64,000 nt of DNA from ANME-2 cluster archaeon (GCA_014237145.1 JAAXOC010000100.1:35167-99166), one strand, 5' to 3'; shown: positions 27,950 to 36,621, numbered from the stretch's first letter. A program made the numbers and translations. The notes: generated from the sequence alone by a model not told the origin.

Positions 27950-27966
27950 ACTTTGTAGTGCAAAGT
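27950..27966. promoter_or_regulatory. Inverted-repeat operator upstream of membrane protein/regulator pair
   Basis: ACTTTG-TAGTG-CAAAGT is a perfect 6-bp inverted repeat placed just before a TTATATATT TATA-like box (about 27968-27976). It is a likely binding site for the winged-helix regulator encoded second in the operon. Confidence 0.55.
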
Positions 27967-28013
27967 ATTATATATTGCAAACACCTTTATGATAATATGC
28001 CGAGGTGATTACA

Positions 28014-28622
28014 ATGACACAAAATATCAATCTAAAGGAAATAGAAAAAAAGGCATATTGTGATTCCCAGCAGGATGGCTTGATGGAAGTCATGATGGGG
28101 CTGATCCTCATGACATTCGGAGGGTTCTTCCATTCCCCAATCTTTGCGTTCTATATATTGCTAATAGTATTTGCCGGAAGGATTGTGGAGTTTATCCGTA
28201 GGCGGTACACCCATCCCAGAATCGGTTTTGTCAAATTCCATAAGGATGATTCAAAGGATGCCCTGACAGGTGTATTTCTCTTTGAGGTCACAGTTATCGT
28301 GATCATGTTCACTCTGATCTCTCTTTTTGGCAATGTAAAGGATTATTCCCAGTGGGTAGACTGGGCGCCATTGTTCTTCGGGATGATTTTGGTCGGACCC
28401 TTTGCTCATGCACAATCCAGATCAGGGAATGTCCGTTATACCGGATATGCGATACTTTCGGTGATTCTGGGTCTATTCTTTTCCCTGACAGAATTTGCTT
28501 CCGGGAGTACAGGGTTGATACTCTATCTGGTACTTATGGGGGGATTTCTTTTCATTAGCGGGCTTTTCATCTTCACCAGGTTCCTGCGCAGGTATCCGCT
28601 TGCCACTACAGGAGGCGCTTGA
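28014..28622 (+). CDS. Multi-pass membrane protein paired with a winged-helix regulator
   Basis: 202 residues from the ATG at 28014, with GAGGTGAT upstream (an earlier GTG at 28005 lies inside that site). It has a short soluble N-terminus (MTQNINLKEIEKKAY) and about five or six membrane helices. It is not a recognised transporter. The stop overlaps the start of the regulator by one base, an arrangement common for regulators that control a membrane partner. The upstream palindrome at 27950 suggests repression by that regulator. Confidence 0.75.
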   Translation: MTQNINLKEIEKKAYCDSQQDGLMEVMMGLILMTFGGFFHSPIFAFYILLIVFAGRIVEFIRRRYTHPRIGFVKFHKDDSKDALTGVFLFEVTVIVIMFTLISLFGNVKDYSQWVDWAPLFFGMILVGPFAHAQSRSGNVRYTGYAILSVILGLFFSLTEFASGSTGLILYLVLMGGFLFISGLFIFTRFLRRYPLATTGGA

Positions 28623-28942
28623 TGCCAGTAAGTGATTCCGGTAGCAGTGAAGAGCTCCAGCAAATCGCGGGAATCGACCGCTTGATCCACGAACCTGCAA
28701 GGCTTATGATCATGGCATACCTCTACGTTGTCGAAAGCGCAGATTTCCTTTTCCTGATGCGCCAGACCGGGCTTACTCCCGGCAATCTCTCCTCACATAC
28801 GAGCAAGCTTGAGGCTGCAGGGTATGTCGAGATTGTGAAGGAGTTTGTAGATCGAAAGCCGCATACAATGCTCCGGCTGACTGATGTGGGAAGGGAGGCT
28901 TTTCAGGAGTATCGGGAGCGTATGATGAAGGTGCTTGGGTGA
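28622..28942 (+). CDS. Winged-helix transcriptional regulator (HTH_34/MarR-like)
   Basis: 106 residues from the ATG at 28622, with GGAGG at 28611-28615. A single winged helix is visible: IHEPARLMIMAYLY, recognition region LTPGNLSSHTSKLEAAG, wing DRKPHTMLRLTDVGREAF. This is the small DNA-binding family often coupled to a membrane protein of unknown role. It probably represses its own operon through the inverted repeat at 27950-27966. No ligand-binding domain is present. Confidence 0.88.
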   Translation: MPVSDSGSSEELQQIAGIDRLIHEPARLMIMAYLYVVESADFLFLMRQTGLTPGNLSSHTSKLEAAGYVEIVKEFVDRKPHTMLRLTDVGREAFQEYRERMMKVLG

Positions 28943-29024
28943 TCTGCCTGCTTGAACCAACAGCCACCCTTCGTCATATTTGTAATTATGTCGTGAAGTT
29001 CTGCATTATATAACCTTATAATTC

Positions 29025-29183
29025 GATATATCGAGACCGTCACATTACATGTTGGTATTATCAAACTAACCGCAAACGAACGCAGATAAACGCGGATACG
29101 CTACCTGAAAATCTGTGTTCATCTGTGTTTATCTGTGGTTTAATTAAATTCACCAACACGAATTGTAACGGTCTCGATATATC
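29025..29183. mobile_element. MITE-like inverted-repeat element with period-10 palindromic core
   Basis: 16 bases at 29025-29040 (GATATATCGAGACCGT) are repeated perfectly inverted at 29168-29183, and pairing extends imperfectly to about 32 bases per arm. The interior is itself an imperfect palindrome whose arms are 10-base repeats of the type ACACAGATAA. There is no coding sequence. The rest of the 28943-29498 spacer shows only a TATA-like TAAATAAAGG near 29463 for the next gene. Confidence 0.75.
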
Positions 29184-29498
29184 AAAATATTTAAGTACTA
29201 ATACTTTGGAAGCATTATTAGACCGATCAACCAAAAGACCAGTCTGAACAAGAGGGGGTAACATCACTCCGACGACCACAATGATCTGCAGCAAAATGAA
29301 AATTTAAAGCTGCGGAGAATCGTGAACATCAGGAAGAGTTGCCGCTTCGGCGGATTGTAAGTGCCGAGATACACTAATGACACCGATCACCACCAAAAGG
29401 GGATTCGCATTTCAGGAAGGTTTGGGACCACACATTCCGATTTATGGTTATAGATTCCTAACTAAATAAAGGTTCAACATCCAGAGGAAGGACAAAAG

Positions 29499-31553
29499 AT
29501 GAAAAAGCTACTAATATCAGTTCTGATAATCGCTGCGTTGCTGGCGTCCGGTTGCATCAGTGACAAGGATGCCACAACAGAAGAACCGACTGAAAATATG
29601 AGTCAGATAGACGCCGCCCCGCTCATCCCGCGTGAGGTCTTATTCGGCAATCCGGACAAGATCACAGTCCGTCTAAGCCCGGACGGAGACCGGATCAGCT
29701 ACCTTGCCTCTGTAGACGGTGTACTGAACGTCTGGGTAGGACCTGCTGATGACCCTGATTCTGCCGTGCCGGTCACAAACGACACCGAACGTGGCATACG
29801 CAATTACTTCTGGGCTTACACAAACAAGCACATCCTGTATCTCCAGGACCAGGCTGGTGATGAGAACTGGCGGGTCTACAGCGTGAACCTGGAGACTGGC
29901 CAGACCACTGACTTAACCCCGCTTGAGGGCGTGCAAGCCAGAATCCAGGCAGTCAGCCAAAAGTTCCCTGGCGAGATATTAATCGCTCTCAATGACCGCG
30001 ATCCCACACTTCACGACATTTACCGTGCCAACATCACAACTGCCGAGATGAGTCTTGTCATGGAGAATGAAGGTTTTGTTGGATTTACAACTGACGACGA
30101 GTATAACCTCCGCTTCGCAGAACAACTCACAACAGACGGCGGAAACAAGATATTCCAGGCAACACAAGATGGTGGCTGGGAGCTATTCATGGAGATCGCA
30201 ATGGAGGATTTGCTCACAACAGGTATCGTAGGATTTGACAAGACCGGTACTGTTCTCTACATGATCGATAGCCGCAACCGTAACACTGCTGCGTTCTTTG
30301 CGCTGGACCTTGGAACAGGTGAGCAGACCTTGATCGCTGAGGACCCGCGTGCAGATACTAGTAATATCATGATACATCCGACTGAAAAGATTGTCCAGGC
30401 GGTTGCTTTCACCTACGAGCGCAAGCACTGGCAGATCATTGACGATACCATCGCTGGTGACCTTGCCTACCTGAAAACAGTTGCTAATGGCGATGTAGAG
30501 GTAGTTAGCCGAACACTTGACGATGAGTACTGGATGGTCGCCTACGTGTTGGATGATGGGCCGGTGCAGTATTATTGCTATGACCGCGGAGAAAAGAGTG
30601 CAGAGTTCCTGTTCACGCATCGCAAGGCACTGGAAGGTTTGTCTCTTGCAAAGATGCATCCTGTGGTCATCAAGTCGCGTGATGGACTGGACCTGGTCAG
30701 TTACTACACGCTGCCGGTTGGAAGCGACAGTGATTTCGATGGGCGTCCGGATGAGCCATTGCCGATGGTGTTGTTCGTCCATGGTGGACCATGGGCACGC
30801 GACAACTGGGGCTACAACTCCGTACATCAATGGCTTGCAAACCGAGACTATGTTGTTTTGAGCGTTAACTTCCGCAGTTCCACGGGATTTGGCAAAGCGT
30901 TTATCAACGCGGGCAACCTGGAATGGGGCGGCAAGATGCACGATGATCTCATCGACGCGGTCAACTGGACAGTTCAGGAAGGGATCGCGGACCCGGATCA
31001 TGTGGCCATCATGGGGGGCAGCTACGGTGGATATGCAACACTCTGGGGCATGACGAATACATCAGATACGTTTGCCTGTGGCGTAGACATCGTGGGTATA
31101 TCGAACCTGGTTACACTGCTTGAGACGATCCCACCGTACTGGGAACCACAGATCGAGTTATTTGCAACGCGTGTGGGGGATCATCGAACAGAAGATGGCA
31201 GAGCGTTCCTCACCAGGCGATCCCCGCTGACCTATGTGGACCAAATCGAAAAACCGCTCCTGATCGGTCAGGGCGCAAATGACCCGCGTGTCAACCAGGC
31301 AGAGTCAGACCAGATCGTCCAGGCGATGCAGGATGCAAACATCCCTGTTACATATCTACTGTACTCAGACGAAGGACACGGCTTTGCCAGACCTGAGAAC
31401 AGACTCTCGTTTTACGCCGTAACCGATGCGTTCCTCGCCCGGCATCTGGGCGGGCGGTACGAGCCTATTGGCGATGATTTTGAGGGATCGAGCATCATGG
31501 TTAAGTCTGGCGCTGAAGAGGTGCCGGGACTCGCAGAGGCGATAGCTGATTAG
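29499..31553 (+). CDS. S9-family prolyl oligopeptidase, secreted lipoprotein
   Basis: 684 residues. The N-terminus is a lipoprotein signal peptide ending in the lipobox LLASGC (Cys about 20). Residues about 45-400 form the beta-propeller of S9 peptidases. The alpha/beta hydrolase domain follows, with FVHGGPWARD, nucleophile Ser508 in GGSYGGY, Asp595 in GANDPR and His627 in DEGHGF, so the triad is complete. It should cleave peptides outside the cell, anchored to the membrane. GC content and codon choice (GCG, CGC) are higher than in the flanking core genes, consistent with transfer. Ribosome-binding site AGAGGAAGG. Confidence 0.94.
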   Translation: MKKLLISVLIIAALLASGCISDKDATTEEPTENMSQIDAAPLIPREVLFGNPDKITVRLSPDGDRISYLASVDGVLNVWVGPADDPDSAVPVTNDTERGIRNYFWAYTNKHILYLQDQAGDENWRVYSVNLETGQTTDLTPLEGVQARIQAVSQKFPGEILIALNDRDPTLHDIYRANITTAEMSLVMENEGFVGFTTDDEYNLRFAEQLTTDGGNKIFQATQDGGWELFMEIAMEDLLTTGIVGFDKTGTVLYMIDSRNRNTAAFFALDLGTGEQTLIAEDPRADTSNIMIHPTEKIVQAVAFTYERKHWQIIDDTIAGDLAYLKTVANGDVEVVSRTLDDEYWMVAYVLDDGPVQYYCYDRGEKSAEFLFTHRKALEGLSLAKMHPVVIKSRDGLDLVSYYTLPVGSDSDFDGRPDEPLPMVLFVHGGPWARDNWGYNSVHQWLANRDYVVLSVNFRSSTGFGKAFINAGNLEWGGKMHDDLIDAVNWTVQEGIADPDHVAIMGGSYGGYATLWGMTNTSDTFACGVDIVGISNLVTLLETIPPYWEPQIELFATRVGDHRTEDGRAFLTRRSPLTYVDQIEKPLLIGQGANDPRVNQAESDQIVQAMQDANIPVTYLLYSDEGHGFARPENRLSFYAVTDAFLARHLGGRYEPIGDDFEGSSIMVKSGAEEVPGLAEAIAD

Positions 31554-31771
31554 CTACAAATGAATCGATTACCGCTGGCTGCACAGGGTGCTGTGTGTCC
31601 CTGGGTGGCTGGCGGATTGTTGGCTGGAATTGGGCATGGGTAGTGTGTTTAGGGAGTATCGGAAGAGCATTGTGCAGGTGCTTCACTGACCTGACCTGAC
31701 CTTACTTTATCCCATATCACCCGGAGTAACATCTATTTACCAATTAGAACAGACAGGACAGTGGCGATACA

Positions 31772-32608
31772 ATGGACGAGAAGAAGAGTATAGGAATGAG
31801 AAACAAACGCATGAAGATATTTCAGGTCGATTCATTCACAAGCAAGCCATTCACAGGAAATCCCGCTGGAGTATGCATCCTATCAGGGAATATTTTGGAT
31901 TTTGATATGTTAAAGATCGCAAACGAAATGAACCTGCCTGAAACCGCATTTCTTAAGGAAAAGGACGGGGGCTATGACTTACGATGGTTCACCCCACAAG
32001 CCGAGGTTGAACTCTGCGGTCATGCAACTCTGGCTTCTGCTCATGTCCTGTGGGAGATTGGGGCGCTGGACCCGGATGAAGTAGCAAGTTTTGATACGCT
32101 AAGCGGCAGATTAACAGCGAAGAAGAATGGTGCGTGGATTGATCTGGACTTTCCGGCTGAATTCGAGACAAATGCTGATGCTCCTGTTGAACTTACACGG
32201 GCATTAGACGTAAAACTGAAATATGTGGGTAAGAACCGGTTTGATTATCTTGTGGAGGTTGAATCGGAAGAAAAAGTGCGGGATATGAAGCCGGACTTTG
32301 ATCTGCTGAAGAAAGTTTCGTGCCGCGGTGTCATTGTGACCAGTAAGGCAGATGCCGGCAGATATGATTTTGTCTCTCGATTTTTTGCACCCGCAATCGG
32401 GATTGATGAAGACCCTGTGACAGGTTCGGCTCACTGTTGCCTGGGTCCTTACTGGGAATCCCGGCTGAATAAATCTGAGTTTGAGGCGTTCCAGTTGTCT
32501 GAAAGGGGCGGAGTTGTCCGGGTTAAAGTCGTGCCCGGGTCCGGTCGGGTTACCCTGAGCGGCAGGGCAGTTACAGTGATCAAAGGAGAGCTTGTATATG
32601 GATGTTAA
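31772..32608 (+). CDS. PhzF-family isomerase/epimerase-like protein
   Basis: 278 residues as given; family alignment suggests the true start may be at the ATG at 31811 (MKIFQVDSFTS). Conserved motifs are FTGNPAGVC, the catalytic-glutamate region NLPETAFL, LRWFTPQAEVELCGHATLA and near the C-terminus EDPVTGSAHCCL. The glutamate and the DPVTGSAH loop define PhzF enzymes, which catalyse isomerisations on small acids; the substrate of most members is unknown. It is monocistronic, between two spacers of about 220 and 270 bases with no further gene. Confidence 0.92.
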   Translation: MDEKKSIGMRNKRMKIFQVDSFTSKPFTGNPAGVCILSGNILDFDMLKIANEMNLPETAFLKEKDGGYDLRWFTPQAEVELCGHATLASAHVLWEIGALDPDEVASFDTLSGRLTAKKNGAWIDLDFPAEFETNADAPVELTRALDVKLKYVGKNRFDYLVEVESEEKVRDMKPDFDLLKKVSCRGVIVTSKADAGRYDFVSRFFAPAIGIDEDPVTGSAHCCLGPYWESRLNKSEFEAFQLSERGGVVRVKVVPGSGRVTLSGRAVTVIKGELVYGC

Positions 32609-32861
32609 GTGCGGGATTCGTAATCGAGAGCGCCGAGTATTGTGACGGATTCCAGGGAACATACGTCTGCATCAGGCGATAGGGTATGACCAGCAGGTAG
32701 AATGCTTACCCGACATGAACTCCTGCACTTGCAAACTGTATCTCCCCTGTTTATTGGGAAGGTTTGCCATTCGCTTGGAGATTATGCGCATGGGCGTCCC
32801 AGGCAAGCGGGGTACTTAACGTAGGCTGTGAGAGAAAACCCCTCGAAAGATTAAATATTCT

Positions 32862-32877
32862 GTAAGACCGATCTTAC
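32862..32877. promoter_or_regulatory. Palindromic operator abutting the AbrB start codon
   Basis: GTAAGACCGATCTTAC is an inverted repeat (GTAAGA/TCTTAC) ending immediately before the ATG at 32878 and following the TATA-like TTAAATATT at 32851-32859. Its position over the transcription start suggests autorepression by the AbrB protein. Confidence 0.55.
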
Positions 32878-33159
32878 ATGGTGCTATATATGATCAATAT
32901 CGCAATAACAAAACTCAGTTTAAAAGGGCAGATAGTAATTCCTTCGGAAATGAGGGGTGATTTTAGTGTTGGGGAAAAACTTGTCATAATAAAGAACGAA
33001 GAGCAATTAATCTTGAAAAAAGCGAGCGATCTGGACAAAAATTTCGAAGAGGATCTTGCTTTTGCCAGAAGAACGGAAGAAGCTCTAAAGAGATATGAAA
33101 AAGGATTCTACAAAGAGATGAACACCAGAGAGTTTACTGATGAACTTGAAAAATGGTAA
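32878..33159 (+). CDS. AbrB/SpoVT-type antitoxin-like DNA-binding protein
   Basis: 93 residues. The N-terminal swapped-hairpin AbrB domain is visible (ITKLSLKGQIVIPSEMRGDFSVGEKLVII), followed by a charged helix typical of the toxin-binding tail of antitoxins. The last codons overlap a short frame at 33153 that begins like a RelE-type toxin but is interrupted by a methyltransferase start. It therefore appears to be an orphaned antitoxin. An operator-like palindrome abuts its start. Confidence 0.85.
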   Translation: MVLYMINIAITKLSLKGQIVIPSEMRGDFSVGEKLVIIKNEEQLILKKASDLDKNFEEDLAFARRTEEALKRYEKGFYKEMNTREFTDELEKW

Positions 33160-33203
33160 TTGTTGTTTATGACCCTGCATTTAACAAAAAGGAGCGTGCA
33201 GGA
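33153..33203 (+). pseudogene. Possible RelE-like toxin 5' remnant
   Basis: The frame starting at 33153 overlaps the AbrB stop by 7 bases in typical antitoxin-toxin style and reads MVIVVYDPAFNKK, resembling the first strand of RelE/ParE toxins. After about 17 codons it continues directly into the methyltransferase frame. It could instead be just an N-terminal extension of that enzyme. Confidence 0.3.
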
Positions 33204-34049
33204 ATGGGAAACGAAAAGAATAGCACCGAAAGCACTGTACATGACACAGACACCTATCTACAGAGCCTAATTGTAACAAATCCCCTGCAAGAACCCATAT
33301 TTCGCCGTGCAATCCGGGCGCTCAACCTCCCGCCGGGAAGCCGGGGACTCGACGTTGGATGCGGGATCGGCTTGCAGGCCATCATGCTCGGAGAGGCAGT
33401 GGGACCTGGCGGGCATGTTACAGGCGTTGATCTGTCCCCGGAATTCCTGGATTGTGCAAGAAGCTTTGCAGAGAAGGCAGGAATCTCTGAGCAGGTCTCC
33501 TTTCAGGAAGGGAACATGAACAACCTCCCCTTCGACGACGATACTTTCGACTGGGTGTGGAGTGCGAACTGCGCAGGATATGCACCCGGAGAGCCCTTGC
33601 CGCTACTAAAGGAGCTTGCACGGGTGGTAAAGCCTGGCGGAAGTGTGATCATCCTTGCATGGTCGTCTCAACAACTGCTCCCGGGCTATCCAGTGCTTGA
33701 GGCACATCTGAATGCGACATCTTCAGGGATCGCCCCGTTTGTAGAGGGGACGGCGCCTGAGCTGCATTTCCCGCGCATGATGGGGTGGTTTCGGCGTGCG
33801 GGCATGAAGGAGGTTACTGCCCGGACATTCGTGGGTGATGTCTGCGCCCCGCTATCTGAGGAGATACGGAGTGCACTTACTGCGCTTATCGAGATGCGGT
33901 GGGTGGATGTGGAGGCTGAGTTGTCAGAAGGAGACTGGGCGGAGTTCCAGCGGCTGTGTATGCCAGAGTCGCCGGAGTTTATTCTGGATATTCCGTATTA
34001 CTACGCGTTCTATACGTATTCGATGTTTTGTGGGCGGGTGAGTGGGTGA
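33204..34049 (+). CDS. Class I SAM-dependent methyltransferase, copy 1
   Basis: 281 residues from the ATG at 33204, with AGGAGCG and AGGA nearby. Motif I LDVGCGIGLQAI, motif II VTGVDLSPEFL, GNMNNLPFDDDTFDWV and LARVVKPGGSVIIL are typical of small-molecule class I methyltransferases of the UbiE/Methyltransf_11 type. It is about 89% identical to the copy at 34919. More than 130 bases near the 3' ends are identical, showing recent duplication or gene conversion. The substrate is unknown. GC content is clearly above that of the core genes. Confidence 0.92.
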   Translation: MGNEKNSTESTVHDTDTYLQSLIVTNPLQEPIFRRAIRALNLPPGSRGLDVGCGIGLQAIMLGEAVGPGGHVTGVDLSPEFLDCARSFAEKAGISEQVSFQEGNMNNLPFDDDTFDWVWSANCAGYAPGEPLPLLKELARVVKPGGSVIILAWSSQQLLPGYPVLEAHLNATSSGIAPFVEGTAPELHFPRMMGWFRRAGMKEVTARTFVGDVCAPLSEEIRSALTALIEMRWVDVEAELSEGDWAEFQRLCMPESPEFILDIPYYYAFYTYSMFCGRVSG

Positions 34050-34380
34050 GCCGTTTTAGGGGTATGACAGCCTAAAACTAATTCACGGAGGGCGCTAATC
34101 CGCTTCGGCGCACACGACCCAAGCCCGCAGACGCAAAGCCACGACGGCAACACCACCCCATGATCCGACATTTTGGCCGGGCGGCGGCGATATGCACATA
34201 CCGCACGCCATGGTCGCCGTACTTGGCTGTGTTTCGCCCGGAAAACCCCGCCGCCGCCCACGAAATTGTGGCACCCACCCAACCGCCAGAGTCTGTGCCG
34301 CATCCGATGCCGCAGAAGACGAAAAAGCATGGAGCTTGAATAGAGAGGTTTATGTATCAATAATTCAGGAATGATCAACG
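34050..34380. other. GC-rich spacer of atypical composition
   Basis: About 330 bases, visibly more GC-rich than the surroundings (runs such as GGGCGGCGGCG), with no convincing gene on either strand. It ends in AT-rich sequence with a TTTATGTATC promoter-like stretch before the next small gene. It may be remnant DNA of the element that brought in the toxin-antitoxin-like pair. Confidence 0.6.
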
Positions 34381-34656
34381 ATGAAAATTCGGTTTTACAT
34401 AGACCCGAAGACAAATGATCCACACATCCATCGCCATAAAGTAACCGAACAGGAAGTAAAAGATGTCCTATCGCATCCCGGTGAAGACCGCTTTGGGCAC
34501 GAGGGGACACGAGTTGCCATTGGTCAGACCAGGTCTGACAGGTACCTTCGTGTTGTTTATGTGCCAGAACCAGAGGGTATATTTGTAATAACAGCATACG
34601 ATTTATCTGGAAAAGCACTGATAGCTCACCGAAGACGTATCAAAAAGAGAAAATGA
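34381..34656 (+). CDS. DUF4258/BrnT-like small protein, probable toxin of a TA pair
   Basis: 91 residues. It starts MKIRFYIDPKTNDPHIHRH and has HPGEDRFGHEGTRVAIG, then strands YLRVVYVPEPEGIFVITAYDL and a basic end HRRRIKKRK. The strand order and the basic tail resemble BrnT/DUF4258 RNase-like toxins. It overlaps the next gene by 4 bases (ATGA). Assignment is by fold-like pattern only; no catalytic residue set can be verified here. Confidence 0.6.
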   Translation: MKIRFYIDPKTNDPHIHRHKVTEQEVKDVLSHPGEDRFGHEGTRVAIGQTRSDRYLRVVYVPEPEGIFVITAYDLSGKALIAHRRRIKKRK

Positions 34657-34877
34657 GACAGAATAAACTCCCACCAGGATGGAATGAAGAGCGGGTACAG
34701 CGTGTCTTAACGCATTATGAGGGCCAGACTGACGAAGAAGCCGTTGCCGAAGACGAAGCTGCTTATGAAGATTCCGGAGATACGCTTATGGAAATTCCAT
34801 ACAAATTGGTCCCCATTGTCCGTGATCTGATTGCGCAGACGAGTTCTGTTGAACATGTGAAAAAGTTAGACATGTAG
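34653..34877 (+). CDS. Small acidic protein, probable antitoxin partner
   Basis: 74 residues starting MRQNKLPPGWNEERVQRVL, followed by an acidic helix (TDEEAVAEDEAAYEDSGD) and IPYKLVPIVRDLIAQ. Similar LPPGW-plus-acidic-helix proteins are, to my recollection, widespread next to DUF4258-type genes. ATGA overlap with the upstream gene indicates translational coupling. Antitoxin role is inferred from size, charge and coupling. Confidence 0.6.
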   Translation: MRQNKLPPGWNEERVQRVLTHYEGQTDEEAVAEDEAAYEDSGDTLMEIPYKLVPIVRDLIAQTSSVEHVKKLDM

Positions 34878-34918
34878 TAATTTGTGGTCTTACCCCCATT
34901 TCAAATCTCTTTTTATCT

Positions 34919-35722
34919 ATGGATAGTTACCTGCAGAGCCTGATTGCAACAAATCCCCTGCAAGAACCCATATTTCGTAGTGCAATCCAGGCGCTCAACC
35001 TCCCGCCAGGAAGCGGGGGACTCGACGTTGGATGCGGAATCGGCTTGCAAGCCATCATGCTCGCAGAGGCAGTGGGGGTTGGCGGGCATGTCACAGGCGT
35101 TGATCTATCCCCGGAATTCCTGGTTTATGCGAGAGACATTGCAGAGAAGGCAGGCATCTCTGAGCAGGTCTCATTTCAGGAGGGGGACATGAACAACCTC
35201 CCATTCGACGACGATACTTTCGACTGGGTGTGGAGTGCGAACTGCGCAGGATATGCACCCGGAGATCCCCTGCCGCAGCTTATGGAACTTGCACGGGTGG
35301 TAAAGCCCGGCGGAAGTGTGATCATCCTTGCATGGTCATCTCAACGACTGCTCCCGGGCTATCCAGTGCTTGAGGCACATCTGAATGCGACATCTTCAGG
35401 GATCGCTCCGTTTGCCCGCGGGGCGGCGCCTGAGTTGCATTTCCCGCGCATGATTGGGTGGTTTCGGCGTGCGGGCATGGAGGAAGTTAGTGTCCGGACA
35501 TTCGCAGGCGATGTCTGCGCCCCGTTATCCGAGGAGATACGGAGTGCACTTACTGCGCTTATCGAGATGCGGTGGGTGGATGTGGAGGCTGAGTTGTCAG
35601 AAGGAGACTGGGCGGAGTTCCAGCGGCTGTGTATGCCAGAGTCGCCGGAGTTTATTCTGGATATTCCGGATTACTACGCTTTTTTCACATATTCGATGTT
35701 TAGAGGGCGGGTGAGTAGGTGA
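34919..35722 (+). CDS. Class I SAM-dependent methyltransferase, copy 2
   Basis: 267 residues, about 89% identical to the copy at 33204. It lacks the first 15 or so residues: similarity begins at YLQSLI, right after its ATG. Motifs LDVGCGIGLQAI and VTGVDLSPEFL are intact, so it may be active. The upstream 40 bases are T-rich and unrelated to copy 1. The two copies enclose the toxin-antitoxin-like pair. Confidence 0.9.
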   Translation: MDSYLQSLIATNPLQEPIFRSAIQALNLPPGSGGLDVGCGIGLQAIMLAEAVGVGGHVTGVDLSPEFLVYARDIAEKAGISEQVSFQEGDMNNLPFDDDTFDWVWSANCAGYAPGDPLPQLMELARVVKPGGSVIILAWSSQRLLPGYPVLEAHLNATSSGIAPFARGAAPELHFPRMIGWFRRAGMEEVSVRTFAGDVCAPLSEEIRSALTALIEMRWVDVEAELSEGDWAEFQRLCMPESPEFILDIPDYYAFFTYSMFRGRVSR

Positions 35723-35725
35723 ACG

Positions 35726-35853
35726 CGTATCCACTTCAAATCTAAGGGTAATTTTAAAATTAGTAGACAAGATTAACAGGATCGACAGGATATACCGCAA
35801 CGTCAATATCCTGTAAATCCGGTCAAAATACCATGCTTTTTGAAGTGGATACG
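35726..35853. mobile_element. MITE-like element, CGTATCCACTTCAAA terminal inverted repeats, copy 1
   Basis: 128 bases bounded by perfect 15-bp inverted repeats (35726-35740 and 35839-35853). The interior has ACAGGAT-type period-9 repeats (AACAGGATCGACAGGAT) opposite ATCCTGTAAATCC. Its outer arms and subterminal GGTAATTT match the element at 60775-60921, but the cores differ. No coding capacity. Confidence 0.75.
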
Positions 35854-35862
35854 AAAATACGG

Positions 35863-36378
35863 CTATTTCTCAGCTAGTTTTACAAGGATGTCCTCAAGGC
35901 GCTGGTTGCGTTTATCCATGCGCTGGTTATATTCTTTCATCCAATGGTTGTGTTCATCTTGCTTTATTACAAATGCTTCAAGCGTTGTATTTATATTCGT
36001 AAGAGATTCTTTCATATCCCCAGTATCTATTTTTATTCCATCAAGAAAATCGATACCAATATCGAATTTTTTTCTAAATTCATAATAATCATCGGTTGCT
36101 AACCTGCTGAATACAGACGGTAAATAAAGTTCATCATGGACTTTCTTTTTCTCAATACTATCAATATCCGACCTGGCAAATTCGCTAAGGCCATTTATGA
36201 AAACATCTATCGACTTCTGAAGACCTTCACATGCAATCTTAACGCTACCATCAACATCATTAAAAACATAACCTTTTAAATTTAACTTTCTTGCAGTGTC
36301 TTCAATAATTCCACGATAACCAATATGCTGAACATTTCCTCTTAATAAGATATTATATCGTTTTATCCTGGTTTGCAT
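35863..36378 (-). CDS. Acylphosphatase-domain protein with coiled-coil C-terminus
   Basis: About 171 residues from the ATG at 36378 (an earlier ATG at 36393 is possible). Residues about 5-80 form an acylphosphatase domain: GNVQHIGYRG carries the catalytic arginine, FNDVDGSV the asparagine, and EGLQKSIDVFINGL the last helix. The C-terminal half is a charged helical region ending in a coiled coil with HNHWMKEYNQRMDKRNQRLEDI. Free acylphosphatases are about 90 residues, so this is an unusual fusion. It may be an enzyme with an oligomerisation tail or a repurposed binding domain. It stands alone. Confidence 0.78.
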   Translation of the reverse strand: MQTRIKRYNILLRGNVQHIGYRGIIEDTARKLNLKGYVFNDVDGSVKIACEGLQKSIDVFINGLSEFARSDIDSIEKKKVHDELYLPSVFSRLATDDYYEFRKKFDIGIDFLDGIKIDTGDMKESLTNINTTLEAFVIKQDEHNHWMKEYNQRMDKRNQRLEDILVKLAEK

Positions 36379-36621
36379 AATGAAATTATACATCCTTAGC
36401 AGTATTAACTTTGCCCTGATCCAAATTTTATATTCCCAGGCTGAACTAAATCCCCTATCCGGACATATCTCTGGAAGAGTGCATAGAAGCTATCAGGGAC
36501 GATCCTCTTTTTACACCATAATAACCCAGGGAGAATAAATGATGGATATTGCATGATCCCTGGCAGTTTTCCAGGGAAATTAATAAATACTGCTTTGAAT
36601 ATAATTTAATGTTACATTAAA

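Noticed and set aside
34010..34618. Long minus-strand frame across the GC-rich spacer
   Set aside because: It overlaps two coding genes antisense and shows no family pattern; length is explained by high GC.
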